Shown here: in pieces, positions 46,342-56,522 of the stretch
Position numbering within the stretch: the first letter of the stretch is position 1
How the letters are laid out: each line of letters begins with the position of its first letter
Notes under the pieces: generated by a model
What the model was told of the DNA's origin: nothing
The model's input: the letters and a program-made list of their open reading frames with translations, nothing else
The model's database searches: none
Source: Paenibacillus sp. 1781tsa1
Lineage (GTDB): Bacteria > Bacillota > Bacilli > Paenibacillales > Paenibacillaceae
Direction of reading: 5' to 3'
NCBI RefSeq assembly: GCF_024159265.1
Contig: NZ_JAMYWY010000001.1
Span: forward strand, 1,364,001-1,428,000
DNA: 64,000 bases
Program-made: the position numbers and the translations under genes

Positions 46342-47013
46342 CTACTCTTTGGTTTTGAAAAGGTTTGCCAGATTGCCGAATGGGGATTCTTTCTCTTCGT
46401 CTTCTGTAGAGCTGGAATAGACAACCTTGGATGTAATGCCTTCATCATCGGCTGCACAGTTGTTTTCCAGCGTGAATCGGTCGAATTGATGCATAAATAC
46501 CTTGGCTGTATTTATTGCATCATCCAATGCGCGGTGCTGGGTACCATCGAATTCAATGCCACAGATTTCAAGAGCCTGCGCGAGACCGAGTTGACGGAAC
46601 TTGCCTTCTTTGCGAACGGTGCGCGACCATTGTTGCTGGAGATCGTTATGATTGGTGATCCAGGCCACATCAAGTTGATGGGTGCGACAATGAGAGATCA
46701 ATTTGCTGCGGTCATCGGGTCCCCAGGAACACATGTAATAGGGGTCGCTTCCCATCCAGGCAATGAATTGGTTCAATGCTGCCGGAAAAAGTGGGGCTGC
46801 ATCAATATCTTTCTGCGTGATACCTGTAAATTGAATCGTGTCAGTGGACAGAACAGACTTGTTCGAAGGACGAACATACGTATGGAACGTATCCGTTACG
46901 GCCAATCCATCCGCACTTTCCGTAACTTTGACGGCACCGATATCAATAATTTCAGAAGAATAGCGAGTATTGCGGCTTACCGTGAATTCAAGATCATATA
47001 TGATATATGGCAT
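46342..47013 (-). CDS. DnaQ-like 3'-5' exonuclease (KapD-like)
   Basis: 223 residues in the DEDDh exonuclease fold: motif I YDLEFT (residues ~6-11), motif II region CSWGPDDRSKL, motif III HRALDDAINTAKVF. It is similar in size and organisation to KapD, which in B. subtilis influences sporulation kinase signalling, but substrate and role here are unknown. It is convergent with the WYL regulator across 57 bp. The ATG has an AAAGGAGC site. Confidence 0.88.
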   Translation of the reverse strand: MPYIIYDLEFTVSRNTRYSSEIIDIGAVKVTESADGLAVTDTFHTYVRPSNKSVLSTDTIQFTGITQKDIDAAPLFPAALNQFIAWMGSDPYYMCSWGPDDRSKLISHCRTHQLDVAWITNHNDLQQQWSRTVRKEGKFRQLGLAQALEICGIEFDGTQHRALDDAINTAKVFMHQFDRFTLENNCAADDEGITSKVVYSSSTEDEEKESPFGNLANLFKTKE

Positions 47014-47184
47014 AGGACAAGCTCCTTTATCGATTAATACCTGTGGTAGATTTCTATTTCTCTATATTACAGGGAACGTGCTGCCATGTCAGCCATCGCT
47101 ACCGAATTCATTGTACTTTATGTTAACACGGTATGTTGACAATTACTTGTAAATGCACTAATGTGATCAAAAATGATAACAGCG

Positions 47185-47452
47185 TTATAACGAGGACATG
47201 ATTGTGCAAGTCAGCTTCAACAGAGAGGGGACAGTATGGTGTAAGGTTCCTGTAGCTGCTTCGTAATTCCTACCTCGCGAGCTGCGGAAGAGAATACCCA
47301 TTCAGGGTTGCAACATCCGCCGGCAGGGCCCGTTATGCCCCGTAGGACTACATTTTACAGATCGCATAGGTTGCGAACGGATTAATTTGCAGTTAAACAA
47401 GGGTGGTACCACGACACATTCGTCCCTTGACGGATGTGTCTTTTTGCTGTTT
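47185..47452 (+). promoter_or_regulatory. T-box riboswitch of proS, proline specifier
   Basis: The universal T-box AAGGGTGGTACCACG (47399-47413) overlaps a terminator formed by GACACATTCGTC-ccttga-CGGATGTGTC and T5 (47413-47446). Stem I features are visible upstream (AGAGAGGGGA, ATGGTGTAAGG distal bulge). A CCT codon at 47269-47271, in the context AATT-CCT-ACCTCGCGAGC, is in the specifier position and matches proline. Uncharged tRNA-Pro should allow read-through into proS. The 5' limit is approximate. The gap 47014-47498 holds only this element. Confidence 0.92.
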
Positions 47453-47498
47453 ACACGCTGTATTTTGATAATAATAAGGAAGATTGGGAGTGTGTCAG

Positions 47499-49283
47499 AT
47501 GCGTCAAAGTGAAATGCTTGTTCCAACATTACGTGAAGCGCCAGCGGAGGCAGATGCGGCAGGACATCGCTGGTTACTGCGCTCCGGTATGATTCGCCAA
47601 CTGGCAGCAGGGATCTACAGTTACCTGCCTCTTGGACGCCGCATATTGTTGAACGTTGAACGGATCGTTCGAGAAGAGATGGATCGTGCCGGTTGTCAGG
47701 AAGTATTACTGCCGATTATGCAGCCAGCCGAACTGTGGGAAGAGTCCGGAAGGTACACACAGTATGGTCCTGAATTAATGCGTCTGAAGGATCGTCATGC
47801 ACGGGAATTTGCTCTTGGACCAACACATGAAGAAGTTGTAACTGCGTTAGCGCGGGATGAGGTGAGCTCGTATCGTAAGCTGCCATTCACGCTGTACCAG
47901 ATCGGAACCAAGTTCCGGGATGAACGCCGTCCTCGATTTGGATTGCTGCGCGGTCGTGAATTTATCATGAAAGATGCGTACTCCTTTGCTTCCGATTGGG
48001 AAGAGCTTGACCGTACCTATCAGGCGATGAACACAGCTTATAGTCGCATTTTGGAGCGTTGTGGTCTGGACTACATCCGTGTTGAGGCGGACGCAGGAAC
48101 GATTGGCGGTCAAGGGGAAACACACGAGTTCATGGCTCTTGCTGATGTGGGTGAGGACACAATTGTCACTTGCAAACATTGCGGATATGCTGCGAATCTG
48201 GAGAAAGCTGGCTATCAGACTTCAGGAGATACGGAGAAAAAAGAAGGAAGCTTGGAAGTTCCAGCCGACCCTGCGAGTGCAGGCTCCGCTCTTCAAACGG
48301 ATGAGCATTCCGAAGCGGAAAACGTAATACGCATCTCGACACCTGGCGTTCGTACGATCGCAGAGTTAAGCTCCTTTGTGGGTAAAGGTGCTGAACATAT
48401 GATCAAAACGTTGCTTTATCTGGCAGACGGTCAGCTCGTTGCTGCCCTTGTACGTGGAGATCATGAATTGAATGACATCGCATTGAAGCAGGTGTTGGGT
48501 GCAGAGGAACTGATCCTGGCAGACGATGCGGCCATTGCGGCACATCCGAATCTGAAGGTAGGTTTTTTGGGTCCGATTGGACTGAATCTGCCGATGGTGG
48601 TGGACGCTGACGTGGCAGTGATGAAGAGTGCAATCACAGGAGCCAATGAAGTGGATATGCATGTTTCCGGCGTACGCCCAGGCATTGATTTTGCATTGGA
48701 GCGAGTAGAACGAATTCGCTTTGCCGCTGAAGGGGATGCTTGTCCGACATGTGGATCACCACTTGGTTTTACCAAAGGCATTGAGGTTGGACACATTTTC
48801 AAATTGGGAACGAAATATAGTGATGCCATGGGCGCTTCATTCCTAGATCGTAATGGTCGCCAGTGTGCGCCTGTCATGGGATGTTACGGCATTGGCGTAT
48901 CCCGCCTGATGGCCGCTATAGCTGAGCAGTATGCAGGAGATGAAGGCGTAAGATGGCCTGCCGCTGTGGCGCCATATGATGTGCATTTGATCCCGGTAAG
49001 CTGGAAGGATGAGCAGCAGCGTCAACTCACCCTGGAACTGGAACAACAATTAATCGATGGCGGTTACTCGGTATTGGTCGATGACCGGGATGAACGACCA
49101 GGTGTGAAATTCAAGGATGCGGAGCTAATCGGATTACCTGTGCAGATCGTTATTGGCCGAGGAGCAGCAGAAGGGCAGGTCGAACTGGGATCACACGCAC
49201 TTGCAGCATCAGGTGAATCAAAACGAATCGGGTTAACGGCACAGGAGGCTGTACGTTATGTGAAGGAAAAGCTCACTTCCTAG
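47499..49283 (+). CDS. proS: Prolyl-tRNA synthetase
   Basis: 594 residues from the ATG at 47499 (TTGGGAG 7 bases upstream). It is the bacterial-type class II ProRS: motif II FRDERRPRFGLLRGREFIMKDAYSF, motif III PVMGCYGIGVSRLMAAIAEQ, an inserted YbaK-like editing domain at ~225-400 (VADGQLVAALVRGDHELNDIALKQVLG...) and an anticodon-binding domain at the C-terminus (DVHLIPVSW...VLVDDRDERPGVKFKDAELIGLPVQIVIG). It is controlled by the upstream T-box. Confidence 0.97.
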   Translation: MRQSEMLVPTLREAPAEADAAGHRWLLRSGMIRQLAAGIYSYLPLGRRILLNVERIVREEMDRAGCQEVLLPIMQPAELWEESGRYTQYGPELMRLKDRHAREFALGPTHEEVVTALARDEVSSYRKLPFTLYQIGTKFRDERRPRFGLLRGREFIMKDAYSFASDWEELDRTYQAMNTAYSRILERCGLDYIRVEADAGTIGGQGETHEFMALADVGEDTIVTCKHCGYAANLEKAGYQTSGDTEKKEGSLEVPADPASAGSALQTDEHSEAENVIRISTPGVRTIAELSSFVGKGAEHMIKTLLYLADGQLVAALVRGDHELNDIALKQVLGAEELILADDAAIAAHPNLKVGFLGPIGLNLPMVVDADVAVMKSAITGANEVDMHVSGVRPGIDFALERVERIRFAAEGDACPTCGSPLGFTKGIEVGHIFKLGTKYSDAMGASFLDRNGRQCAPVMGCYGIGVSRLMAAIAEQYAGDEGVRWPAAVAPYDVHLIPVSWKDEQQRQLTLELEQQLIDGGYSVLVDDRDERPGVKFKDAELIGLPVQIVIGRGAAEGQVELGSHALAASGESKRIGLTAQEAVRYVKEKLTS

Positions 49284-49442
49284 ATTTAAGAAATTCGCTA
49301 ATTATATGAGTTTATATAATAGTACCGAATATAATGCGGTAGATGCTTTTGATTGCTAAAGTTCCATTGTGAGCATGAAAAAGAGGGCTATTGGCATACA
49401 GATTGGTAGAATTTTATGAGTAATATCATACGAAATAACTAA

Positions 49443-49471
49443 ATTTGTATAGTTGTATTCAGTATACAAAT
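49443..49471. promoter_or_regulatory. Perfect inverted repeat in a gene-free region
   Basis: ATTTGTATA (49443-49451) and TATACAAAT (49463-49471) are perfect 9-bp arms around 11 bases, in the 600-bp gap 49284-49883 that otherwise contains only the terminator at its end. It could be a dimeric-repressor site. No gene in the gap could be supported. Confidence 0.4.
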
Positions 49472-49759
49472 GATTTTATGATTAAGGAATTCAAGGCATC
49501 AAGCTCAGGGCAGATTTATGTGCAAGTATGCAATTTTGAGAAGACAGAGATGTCGAAATTTAATGTACAATAACCGCATGAACACGGTAATTCCGGAGAG
49601 TTTTAGTATAGTTCGGTGTCTAAGGCACATGATAAAGTTGGTCCGTAAAGTCCGGGCTGGGATTTATTTTTGCCTCAGGTGATTGTCAAGATTAGCATTA
49701 TATGTCCGCGCGAAATGTTCAAGTACCTGGTATGGATTGATGTTTAAAAACTTGAATAC

Positions 49760-49812
49760 AAAAAAGGGTGTTCCTCAACCAGTAATCTGGCTTGGGGGAC
49801 ACCCTTTTTGTT
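49760..49812. terminator. Bidirectional terminator between proS and the 5'-nucleotidase gene
   Basis: AAAAAAGGGTGTTCCTCAA pairs with TTGGGGGACACCCTTTTT, with A- and T-runs on both sides. Confidence 0.88.
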
Positions 49813-49883
49813 ATGGCAAGATAGATTTGTTATGTGGTGGTTGCACCATATAAGCGGTCATGCCTATATACACTTTGCTGAGC

Positions 49884-51683
49884 TTAAGAAGCTGCAGGCA
49901 ATTTCAATTGTTGACCTGGATAAATCCAGTGTGGATTTTTGATATTGTTCAGCTTTTGCAATGCCTGCCAAGTTGTGCCGTATTGTTTGGAGATAGAGTA
50001 CAAGGAATCTCCTGATTTCACAACATGCAGTTTGGCTGGAGCTGGTTTACTTGGTGTTGGTTTAACCGGTTTTTCCGGTTTTGGTTTTTCTGGTTGTGGC
50101 TTGGTTGGAACTGGTGTTTCTGTTGCCGGAGTTTCCGGCTCTACTGCAGGTTTTTTCGCTTCACTGATCCGACCATCTGTTTTGATGTTTACTGCGCCAA
50201 GCTTCTGCATGTAATTGATCAATGCTTCGTCCAGCGCGCCATACATACCTGTTGTTGGGTATTTGGCAAACATGGTGTATTCGTCACCACCAACAGCTGT
50301 GAAATCATTGGTTGCCAGTGTGTATGTTGCTTCCGGATCAAGGGCTTTATCGCCAACAGTCACGGAATGTACACGGCTACCCTCAGCAGCGGAAGTGTCG
50401 ATTTTGAACTTGATTCCAGATACTTGCGGGAATCCACCGCTTGGTTCCGGATAGGAAGCTACACCGACTTCAAGGGCTGCCAGAATATCGGACCCTTTCA
50501 CTTCAAGAGTTACTACTTGATTACCAAAAGGAAGCACTGTGATGATATCACCTTTGGTTACGATCCCTTTTTCAATGGAAGCACGGATACCACCACCGTT
50601 AGTCAGGGCAATGTCGGCTTTGCTGACATCACGAATGGCGTCTGCAAGCAGGTCGCCCAGGTTAGTTTCACCTGCACGTACTTGTTCACGTTTACCATCC
50701 AGCAGAATAGCTGTATTGGCTACTTCTTCTTTCAAAATCGGTTCTTGTTCTTTTTGAATAGAATTTACGAGAGTTGCAACTTTCTCATTCGGTTTGATGT
50801 CTTTTGCTTCCGTTTCATCAATTAAAGTTGCTTGTTTCTTCGTTACTTTACCACCGTCTACCCACAGATCGATGACACCTACATAGTTGGTGTATTCCCC
50901 TGCACTTGCAATCAATGTTCCATTATCGGATACAAGGCCATCTTGCAGTACAGTGTGGCTGTGACCATCGATGAATACATCGATGCCAGGAACTTCTTTA
51001 ACGACTTTAAAGCTGGTATCCGTGCTGGACGCATCTTGGCCAAGGTGTCCCAGTACAACAACAACATCTACTTTGCTACGGATTTCGTTTACCAGAACTT
51101 TGGCTTCCGCAGATGGATCTGTAATATCAAGACCTTCTACGTTTTTCGGATTCGTTTTGTACAACGTTTCCGGTGTAGTCAAAGCGATGATACCAATCTT
51201 CACACCATCCACCTCTTTAATGAGGTAAGGGTCGAAGAGACGTGTTCCGTCTTTTTTCTTCACGTTGGCACTCAGCATGGGGAAGTTCATCATGTCTGCC
51301 AGTTCGATCAGGCGATCCGAACCATAGTTGAATTCGTGGTTACCCGGTACGATGGCTTGGTATCCCATTTCATTCATGACTTTCACGATGCTCTCACCAT
51401 TCACGAGAGTGGCAAAAGTTGTACCATGCACAGCATCTCCAGCATCAAGCAGGAGAGTGTTCGGGTTTTCGCTACGATATTTGTCAGCGATTCCAGCTAC
51501 TTTGGCAAAACCCATGGCAGGTGAAGATTCAACTGCACGGGCATGCGTATCATTCGTATGTAGAATGGTAATGTGTTTGCCTGTGCCCGGAGTGGTGTCC
51601 GTTGCAGCCGCGGCAATACCTACACTGCCAAACAGCAAACAGACCGTTAGCAGAAGTGAAACGTAGTTCTTCCAGATTTTCAT
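49884..51683 (-). CDS. Secreted 5'-nucleotidase/2',3'-cyclic phosphodiesterase with C-terminal LysM
   Basis: 599 residues from the ATG at 51683 (GGGAGG 10 bases upstream). A signal peptide ([27 protein letters not shown]) is followed by a metallophosphatase domain with [19 protein letters not shown] and GHSHT metal motifs, then a 5'-nucleotidase C-domain (~330-500, [20 protein letters not shown]). A Pro-rich linker and one LysM ([26 protein letters not shown]) end it. LysM would hold the enzyme on peptidoglycan, where it scavenges extracellular nucleotides. It is monocistronic. Confidence 0.93.
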   Translation of the reverse strand: MKIWKNYVSLLLTVCLLFGSVGIAAAATDTTPGTGKHITILHTNDTHARAVESSPAMGFAKVAGIADKYRSENPNTLLLDAGDAVHGTTFATLVNGESIVKVMNEMGYQAIVPGNHEFNYGSDRLIELADMMNFPMLSANVKKKDGTRLFDPYLIKEVDGVKIGIIALTTPETLYKTNPKNVEGLDITDPSAEAKVLVNEIRSKVDVVVVLGHLGQDASSTDTSFKVVKEVPGIDVFIDGHSHTVLQDGLVSDNGTLIASAGEYTNYVGVIDLWVDGGKVTKKQATLIDETEAKDIKPNEKVATLVNSIQKEQEPILKEEVANTAILLDGKREQVRAGETNLGDLLADAIRDVSKADIALTNGGGIRASIEKGIVTKGDIITVLPFGNQVVTLEVKGSDILAALEVGVASYPEPSGGFPQVSGIKFKIDTSAAEGSRVHSVTVGDKALDPEATYTLATNDFTAVGGDEYTMFAKYPTTGMYGALDEALINYMQKLGAVNIKTDGRISEAKKPAVEPETPATETPVPTKPQPEKPKPEKPVKPTPSKPAPAKLHVVKSGDSLYSISKQYGTTWQALQKLNNIKNPHWIYPGQQLKLPAAS

Positions 51684-51855
51684 ATGAATCCGAAACCTCC
51701 CATAATAATAATCTACTTGAGCGTTTACACAGCTCAAATAGTATTTTAACAGACTATTATTAGGAAATCTCGCGAATTACGTAAAAATAAGTAACCTGAA
51801 AGTGACATGTAAATCTGCTATTGGAAAATATAATCTTCGTAAAGAACATATGTTC

Positions 51856-52272
51856 TTAAAAGGTGTAAAAAAAATGCTGCACTTCACGTGGCAGTCCGGT
51901 ACGTAAACAAAATTTCTCCAAGGATTCATCCGGTTCAGGCATCACTCCGGAGGTTAGCAGCTGAATGGCAAAACGGTTAGCCTGTCTTTCCAGCTTGCCT
52001 GGAGCAAAATAGGAATGCTCCTCCAGAAAAAATCGATTAATCCCTTTATGAAGTCGGTCATGGCCAAGCTCATGGGCGCACACGAACCTTTGCCATTCTG
52101 GCGGCAAATCATTGTGTATGACGATAAACCTGCGCCGGAGCTTGCGAAAGTACAGTCCCTTGGTGGACTTCCCCAAATTGGTGAAACGAATCTGTATTCC
52201 AACCGCGCGGGCAATGCTGAAAGGGCAGTTGGTCCGGTGTTTTCGAATCAGCTTTGTTACGATGTCATCCAT
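51856..52272 (-). CDS. immA: ImmA/IrrE-type zinc metallopeptidase
   Basis: 138 residues with the zinc-binding HELGH at residues 67-71 and a downstream Glu in KLERQANRFA. In ICEBs1 and related elements ImmA cleaves the partner repressor ImmR to induce the element. It follows the XRE regulator gene by 42 bp in the same direction, as in ICEBs1. The ATG has AGGTGAG upstream. No integrase or conjugation gene is near, so it may be a remnant or domesticated pair. Confidence 0.88.
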   Translation of the reverse strand: MDDIVTKLIRKHRTNCPFSIARAVGIQIRFTNLGKSTKGLYFRKLRRRFIVIHNDLPPEWQRFVCAHELGHDRLHKGINRFFLEEHSYFAPGKLERQANRFAIQLLTSGVMPEPDESLEKFCLRTGLPREVQHFFYTF

Positions 52273-52314
52273 ATGATCTCACCTGCTGCTTCATTAAATT
52301 CAGTTCGTCGTGCC

Positions 52315-52755
52315 TCATGGGCGATTGTCCGATTCGTCTGTCTTTTTGCGTTTGTTCATCTGTTTGGCTTCCCAGAACAGACCTGTCAGTACATCCTTGA
52401 TTCGTTTCTTGTCATCTTCATCGAGTGGAATGCCGTCAAACATCAGATCATCATCGTCCTCCAGCATCTTTTTGAAATCACGACGGTCTTTGTATGTAGC
52501 CCATTCCGGTACTTCCTGAAGTTCAGTGGCGCTCCTTGGTTCAATATAACCAGCCTGTTTCATCATCTCTGTATAGGGCACCGAGAGTGCATCTGAAATC
52601 TTGCGGATGGTCGCTGGTTTCGGCACACCCCGGACCCCATTTTCAATACGTGATATCTGTGAGTTGCTTATTCCGGCTGCTTCGGCGAGCTGATTGATGC
52701 TGTATCCCTGTTGCTCGCGCAGTTGTTTCATATAAGGACCAAAAGCGTGCTCCAC
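52315..52755 (-). CDS. immR: XRE-family repressor (ImmR-like)
   Basis: 146 residues from the GTG at 52755 (AAAGGAG upstream); an ATG at 52830 is possible but lacks a site. Residues ~8-65 form a Cro/CI-type HTH (MKQLREQQGYSINQLAEAAGISNSQISRIENGVRGVPKPATIRKISDALSVPY). The acidic C-terminal region (KKMLEDDDDLMFDGIPLDEDDKKRIKDVL) matches ImmR-like regulators. It probably represses the divergent ArpU-like gene or itself and is the expected target of the adjacent ImmA. Confidence 0.85.
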   Translation of the reverse strand: MEHAFGPYMKQLREQQGYSINQLAEAAGISNSQISRIENGVRGVPKPATIRKISDALSVPYTEMMKQAGYIEPRSATELQEVPEWATYKDRRDFKKMLEDDDDLMFDGIPLDEDDKKRIKDVLTGLFWEAKQMNKRKKTDESDNRP

Positions 52756-53462
52756 AATGTATGCCAACTCCTTTGATTCGTACAAGTGCTTGAAATTATA
52801 AATTAAGAGAGCTTGTGCTGCACAGATCACTCCGATGACAGAACAACCTTCCGATCGCTGTTATCCCCGAATTTCCTGAATGTATTTCTTGATGGGTGGA
52901 ATTTCGGTGATAAAGGCGAACGCTTCGCTTCTTCAGGTTCTTTCTGTCCTCTCCGTTAACGTGCATATCTAATCCAAATCTTAACTTATAAAAATCAAAT
53001 GACTTATACGGAAGTTCATTAATTAAACAGTACTATAACGTATATATACCATTAGGTAAAGAGATATGAAACAATTATGCCAAAAGGCATAGGAAATGAG
53101 AGCGAAGGTTTTATTTTATCGTCAAAATGAACCAAAATGAAGGTTTACTCCGATCTCCAGAAAGTGGTATCCTCAAATAGAAATACGAACAGTATGCGAA
53201 CAAAATGTAACATTGACACAGGTTGGAGTTTAAGAAATCGCCCTTTGAAGAAGGAAATTCCCCGGATTATACCGATTTGGAGTGATTCCAAAAGGCAACA
53301 GCGGGAAATTGAAGACATGTCGTTATTTATTTAGGAAACTGGACAACTCTATGAATAAGAGCGTTTTGCCATCGTGCAAAGAACGATAGCAAAACAACAT
53401 GACGTGAACGATAGAGTGAGAGATATGAATGGAGTAAAGAATACTGAAGGAGGAAGATAAAT
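52756..53462. other. Divergent control region between immR and arpU-like gene
   Basis: About 700 AT-rich bp. A short perfect hairpin TATGCC-AAAA-GGCATA at 53076-53091 is a candidate repressor site. A 65-codon frame at 53137-53334 has unusual composition and no ribosome site and was not accepted. No sign of integrase or att site. Confidence 0.5.
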
Positions 53463-53945
53463 ATGGAATTGATGCTGCCTGAATTGGATCGACGCAAAAC
53501 GCAAACGGCTGTTGAAGCTGCGCTGGAGAAATATCGAATCTATAAAACGATTGCATTTGAAGAACGAGAGGTTATGATGACGGCAAGTTATGCCGAGCGT
53601 TTCCACGGTGCAACCAATGTGACGGGGGATTCCACGGCCAGAACGGCGATCTACAATGTGGATGTGCAACGCGCGCGTCAGGCATATTGCGATACGATTG
53701 ATTTTGTGGTGTCCCGCCTGAGTGAAAAGGAACGTGTACTCGTATGCGAACGATATCTGAAAGACGATGATGTGTTTGACTATAAAGTGTATAACCATGT
53801 CTTTGATCCACCTGTCAGCAAGGATACGTATACGAAGATTCGTACGCGTGCTTTCTACAAAATGGCGCTGGCTCTGTCAGATCGAGGTCTGATTAATATG
53901 GAGCCTTTGTCTGTGTCACGGAAAGAGCGGCAGAAGCTGGGTTGA
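53463..53945 (+). CDS. ArpU-family phage transcriptional regulator
   Basis: 160 residues with the sigma-region-like layout of ArpU proteins: ELDRRKTQTAVEAALEKYRIYKTIAFEE near the start, a variable middle, then IDFVVSRLSEKERVLVCERYLKDDDVFDYKVYNHV and KDTYTKIRTRAFYKMALALSDRG. ArpU proteins activate late genes in phages and related elements. It has AAGGAGGAAGA 7 bases upstream. No phage late genes follow; a histidine kinase gene does. Confidence 0.85.
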   Translation: MELMLPELDRRKTQTAVEAALEKYRIYKTIAFEEREVMMTASYAERFHGATNVTGDSTARTAIYNVDVQRARQAYCDTIDFVVSRLSEKERVLVCERYLKDDDVFDYKVYNHVFDPPVSKDTYTKIRTRAFYKMALALSDRGLINMEPLSVSRKERQKLG

Positions 53946-54041
53946 GTGAGTGAAGAAGTTGATCCTTTAATATCCAGAGTGGATTGGTTACAATAGTTGA
54001 ACAAACCACAGTTGGCATCAGCCAAAGGAGAGAAGTCTGCC

Positions 54042-55706
54042 ATGTCGGAAGAAGTCGGAATGCAGGAAATGGTCACGTTGAAGACAATCGCGGAAACGCT
54101 CAATACGTCCAATGACCTGAACTTCATGCTGGATACCGTGGTCGGCAAATTACTGGAGTTGACCGGATTAACGGCAGGCTGGATGTTTCTGATTAATGAA
54201 CGTGGAGACTATGCTTGTGTTTCGGATTACAATCTGCCCCCGGCATTACTGCGTAAAGATAAAGAGCCCATGCGAACGGGTACCTGCTGGTGTGTAAACC
54301 GCTTTAAGGATGGTCAACTCAATCATGCGGTCAACATCATTAACTGTAAACGGTTGGAGGATGCCGTGGAATTCCAATGGGGAGATACCCATGATATTAC
54401 CCACCATGCGACTGTTCCGTTAAGATCAGGTGATAAGATGTTGGGCTTGCTCAACGTGGCTGCACCAGCCAAGGAACATTTCAGCGACAGTGAACTGGCA
54501 CTGTTACAGGGCGTGGCGTACCAGATTGGTAGTGCGATGGAGCGAATGAGATTGTATCGTGCGGAGCAGCAACGAGCTGATCTGTATGCCAAGCTGGGGG
54601 AGTTCAGTGCGGCCTTGGGTATTGCGGTGAACGGATGCAGCAATGCGGATGCTTTTTCGTTACAAGTTGTACAGCTGCTTGGTCAGCATTATGATTGGCC
54701 TTTTGCCGCAATGATCCAGCAGAAAAACGGAATGTTCGTTTTGCAGGCAGCCTATGCAGATGATAAGGTTCGAGCATTATCAAGTGTTCTGGTATCTTCA
54801 GCGGCAAACCACATGAACCGAGTAATCCATAGTCACCGTGCCACATCTCTATCTACAATAGAGATGGCTGAGATCTTTACTCTGTGTGAGCCTGACCAGA
54901 CTATGCATTCCATTGCCTCGGGAATTGCTGCTCCCCTTCCGTACCATACACCAGGGGAAACGGGAATTCTGGTGATCGGAATAGGAACAGCAGGTCCTGC
55001 GCAGGAAGACCGTGAAGTGCTGGAAGCTTTGGCCGAGCATATTGCGACCTCATGGGAGAGTCTGAAGTTGGCGGAGAATCGCCGCGAACTGGCACGACTC
55101 GAAGAGAGAAACCGGTTGGCTCGCGATCTCCATGATTCGGTTAATCAGATTCTATTTTCACTATCGTTAACTGCTAAAGGCGCGGAAAGTATGTTATCCG
55201 GCTCGGAACAGTTGCACCCGGCAGCGGAAGCGATGAAGGATATTCGGGCTTTGTCTCAGGAAGCTCTCAAGGAAATGCGCGCATTAATTATGCAGCTCCG
55301 TCCCGCGGGACTGGAAGCAGGGCTGCTCCATGCGTTACAGGAATACGGCACCAGCCAGGGTCTTCAAGTGGTGTTGAATCGGACGGGAATGCGGTCTTTA
55401 CCGCGTAATATAGAAGAAGCATTGTGGAGAATCGGACAGGAAGCGCTGAATAATGTACGGAAACACGCGGATGATCCTTCTGCTGAGGTCACCCTCAAGT
55501 TAAGTGATCATGAAGTGGTGTTCACCGTCACAGATCAGGGAAAAGGTGGTGCGAACAGGCCAAAAGTATCGTCTGGAAGTTCACTTGGCCTGTCCATTAT
55601 GAAGGAACGGGCTGAATCGCTTGGAGGCAGGTTAGAAATAGTTAGTTCTTCCCGCAAGGGAACAACAGTAACGGCAGTCATTCCACTTCCGTTCGAATCT
55701 GTATAA
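54042..55706 (+). CDS. GAF-domain sensor histidine kinase (NarX/LiaS-type)
   Basis: 554 residues from the ATG at 54042 (AAAGGAGAG 10 bases upstream). Two GAF-like domains (~10-175 and ~185-330) precede a HisKA_3 domain with phospho-acceptor His364 in LARDLHDSVNQILFSLSL and a HATPase (IGQEALNNVRKHADDPS...FTVTDQGKGG...SLGLSIMKERAESLGG). There are no TM segments, so it senses a cytoplasmic signal, possibly redox or a small molecule. It is followed by its response regulator after 18 bp. The signal cannot be read from sequence. Confidence 0.93.
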   Translation: MSEEVGMQEMVTLKTIAETLNTSNDLNFMLDTVVGKLLELTGLTAGWMFLINERGDYACVSDYNLPPALLRKDKEPMRTGTCWCVNRFKDGQLNHAVNIINCKRLEDAVEFQWGDTHDITHHATVPLRSGDKMLGLLNVAAPAKEHFSDSELALLQGVAYQIGSAMERMRLYRAEQQRADLYAKLGEFSAALGIAVNGCSNADAFSLQVVQLLGQHYDWPFAAMIQQKNGMFVLQAAYADDKVRALSSVLVSSAANHMNRVIHSHRATSLSTIEMAEIFTLCEPDQTMHSIASGIAAPLPYHTPGETGILVIGIGTAGPAQEDREVLEALAEHIATSWESLKLAENRRELARLEERNRLARDLHDSVNQILFSLSLTAKGAESMLSGSEQLHPAAEAMKDIRALSQEALKEMRALIMQLRPAGLEAGLLHALQEYGTSQGLQVVLNRTGMRSLPRNIEEALWRIGQEALNNVRKHADDPSAEVTLKLSDHEVVFTVTDQGKGGANRPKVSSGSSLGLSIMKERAESLGGRLEIVSSSRKGTTVTAVIPLPFESV

Positions 55707-55724
55707 AGTCAGGGGGGAGAAGAG

Positions 55725-56459
55725 ATGCCGATTACGATTTTGCTCGCAGATGATCATGCGATGGTGAGGCGAGGACTGCATGTTTTTTTGACCACACAGC
55801 AAGACATGGAGGTTGTTGGTGAAGCATCGAACGGGCAGGAAGCACTGGCGCAAGCGGAAGCGTTAAAACCTGACGTGGTATTAATGGATCTGCATATGCC
55901 GGTCATGGATGGAATCGAAACAGCCAGACGGTTGCGCACACTAATGCCAGCAACGAGAATCATTGTGCTCACCTCGTTTTCCGATCAGGATCATGTGGTT
56001 CCTGCTGTGCGCGCTGGAGTGAAAGGATATCTGCTCAAGGATATTGAACCAGAGGACCTGGCTGTGGCCATTCGCAATGTGCATGCGGGTCAGGTGGAAT
56101 TACATCCTGCCGCCGCAGGTCAATTGATGCATGTGATGGCTTCATCCGATTGGTCGATGAGCGGACAGTTATCAACGCATATAACGGCAGATCAGTCAGC
56201 AGACAGTCAACTTCAAGAGTTGAAGCAGGTGGAGAAACCAACGGAGACATCTCCTGGTGGTCCGGATATGCTCACTCGCCGTGAACAAGAGGTCTTGGGA
56301 CTGATTGCTCAAGGGCTTAGCAACAAGGAAATTGCGGTTCAATTGGTCATTACCGAAAAAACGGTCAAAACCCATGTCAGTCATCTGCTCGACAAACTGG
56401 GTCTGGCGGATCGGACGCAAGCGGCGCTTCACGCCGTAAGAAACGGCTGGGTCATCTGA
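55725..56459 (+). CDS. NarL/LuxR-family response regulator
   Basis: 244 residues. The receiver domain has acidic ADDHA at residues 8-12 and phospho-acceptor Asp55 in VVLMDLHMP. The C-terminal LuxR HTH is complete (LTRREQEVLGLIAQGLSNKEIAVQLVITEKTVKTHVSHLLDKLGLADR). The linker between them (~residues 130-180) is about 30 residues longer than in LiaR or NarL. GGGGGGAG precedes the start. It is the partner of the upstream histidine kinase; the target genes are not identified. Confidence 0.94.
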   Translation: MPITILLADDHAMVRRGLHVFLTTQQDMEVVGEASNGQEALAQAEALKPDVVLMDLHMPVMDGIETARRLRTLMPATRIIVLTSFSDQDHVVPAVRAGVKGYLLKDIEPEDLAVAIRNVHAGQVELHPAAAGQLMHVMASSDWSMSGQLSTHITADQSADSQLQELKQVEKPTETSPGGPDMLTRREQEVLGLIAQGLSNKEIAVQLVITEKTVKTHVSHLLDKLGLADRTQAALHAVRNGWVI

Positions 56460-56494
56460 CCAATTCCGACATATGTTCATACTTAAGTCGTATA

Positions 56495-56522
56495 AACTCA
56501 ACCTAAAGGTTGAGTTTTTTGG
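56495..56522 (+). terminator. Terminator after the two-component operon
   Basis: AACTCAACC-taaa-GGTTGAGTT followed by TTTT. Confidence 0.9.

Noticed and set aside
53180..53200. LexA-type box (CGAACAGTATGCGAACA)
   Set aside because: The two CGAAC/GCGAAC words are direct, not inverted as in the Gram-positive LexA consensus.
53137..53334. 65-codon frame between immR and the ArpU-like gene
   Set aside because: No ribosome site, basic low-complexity composition and no recognisable domain.
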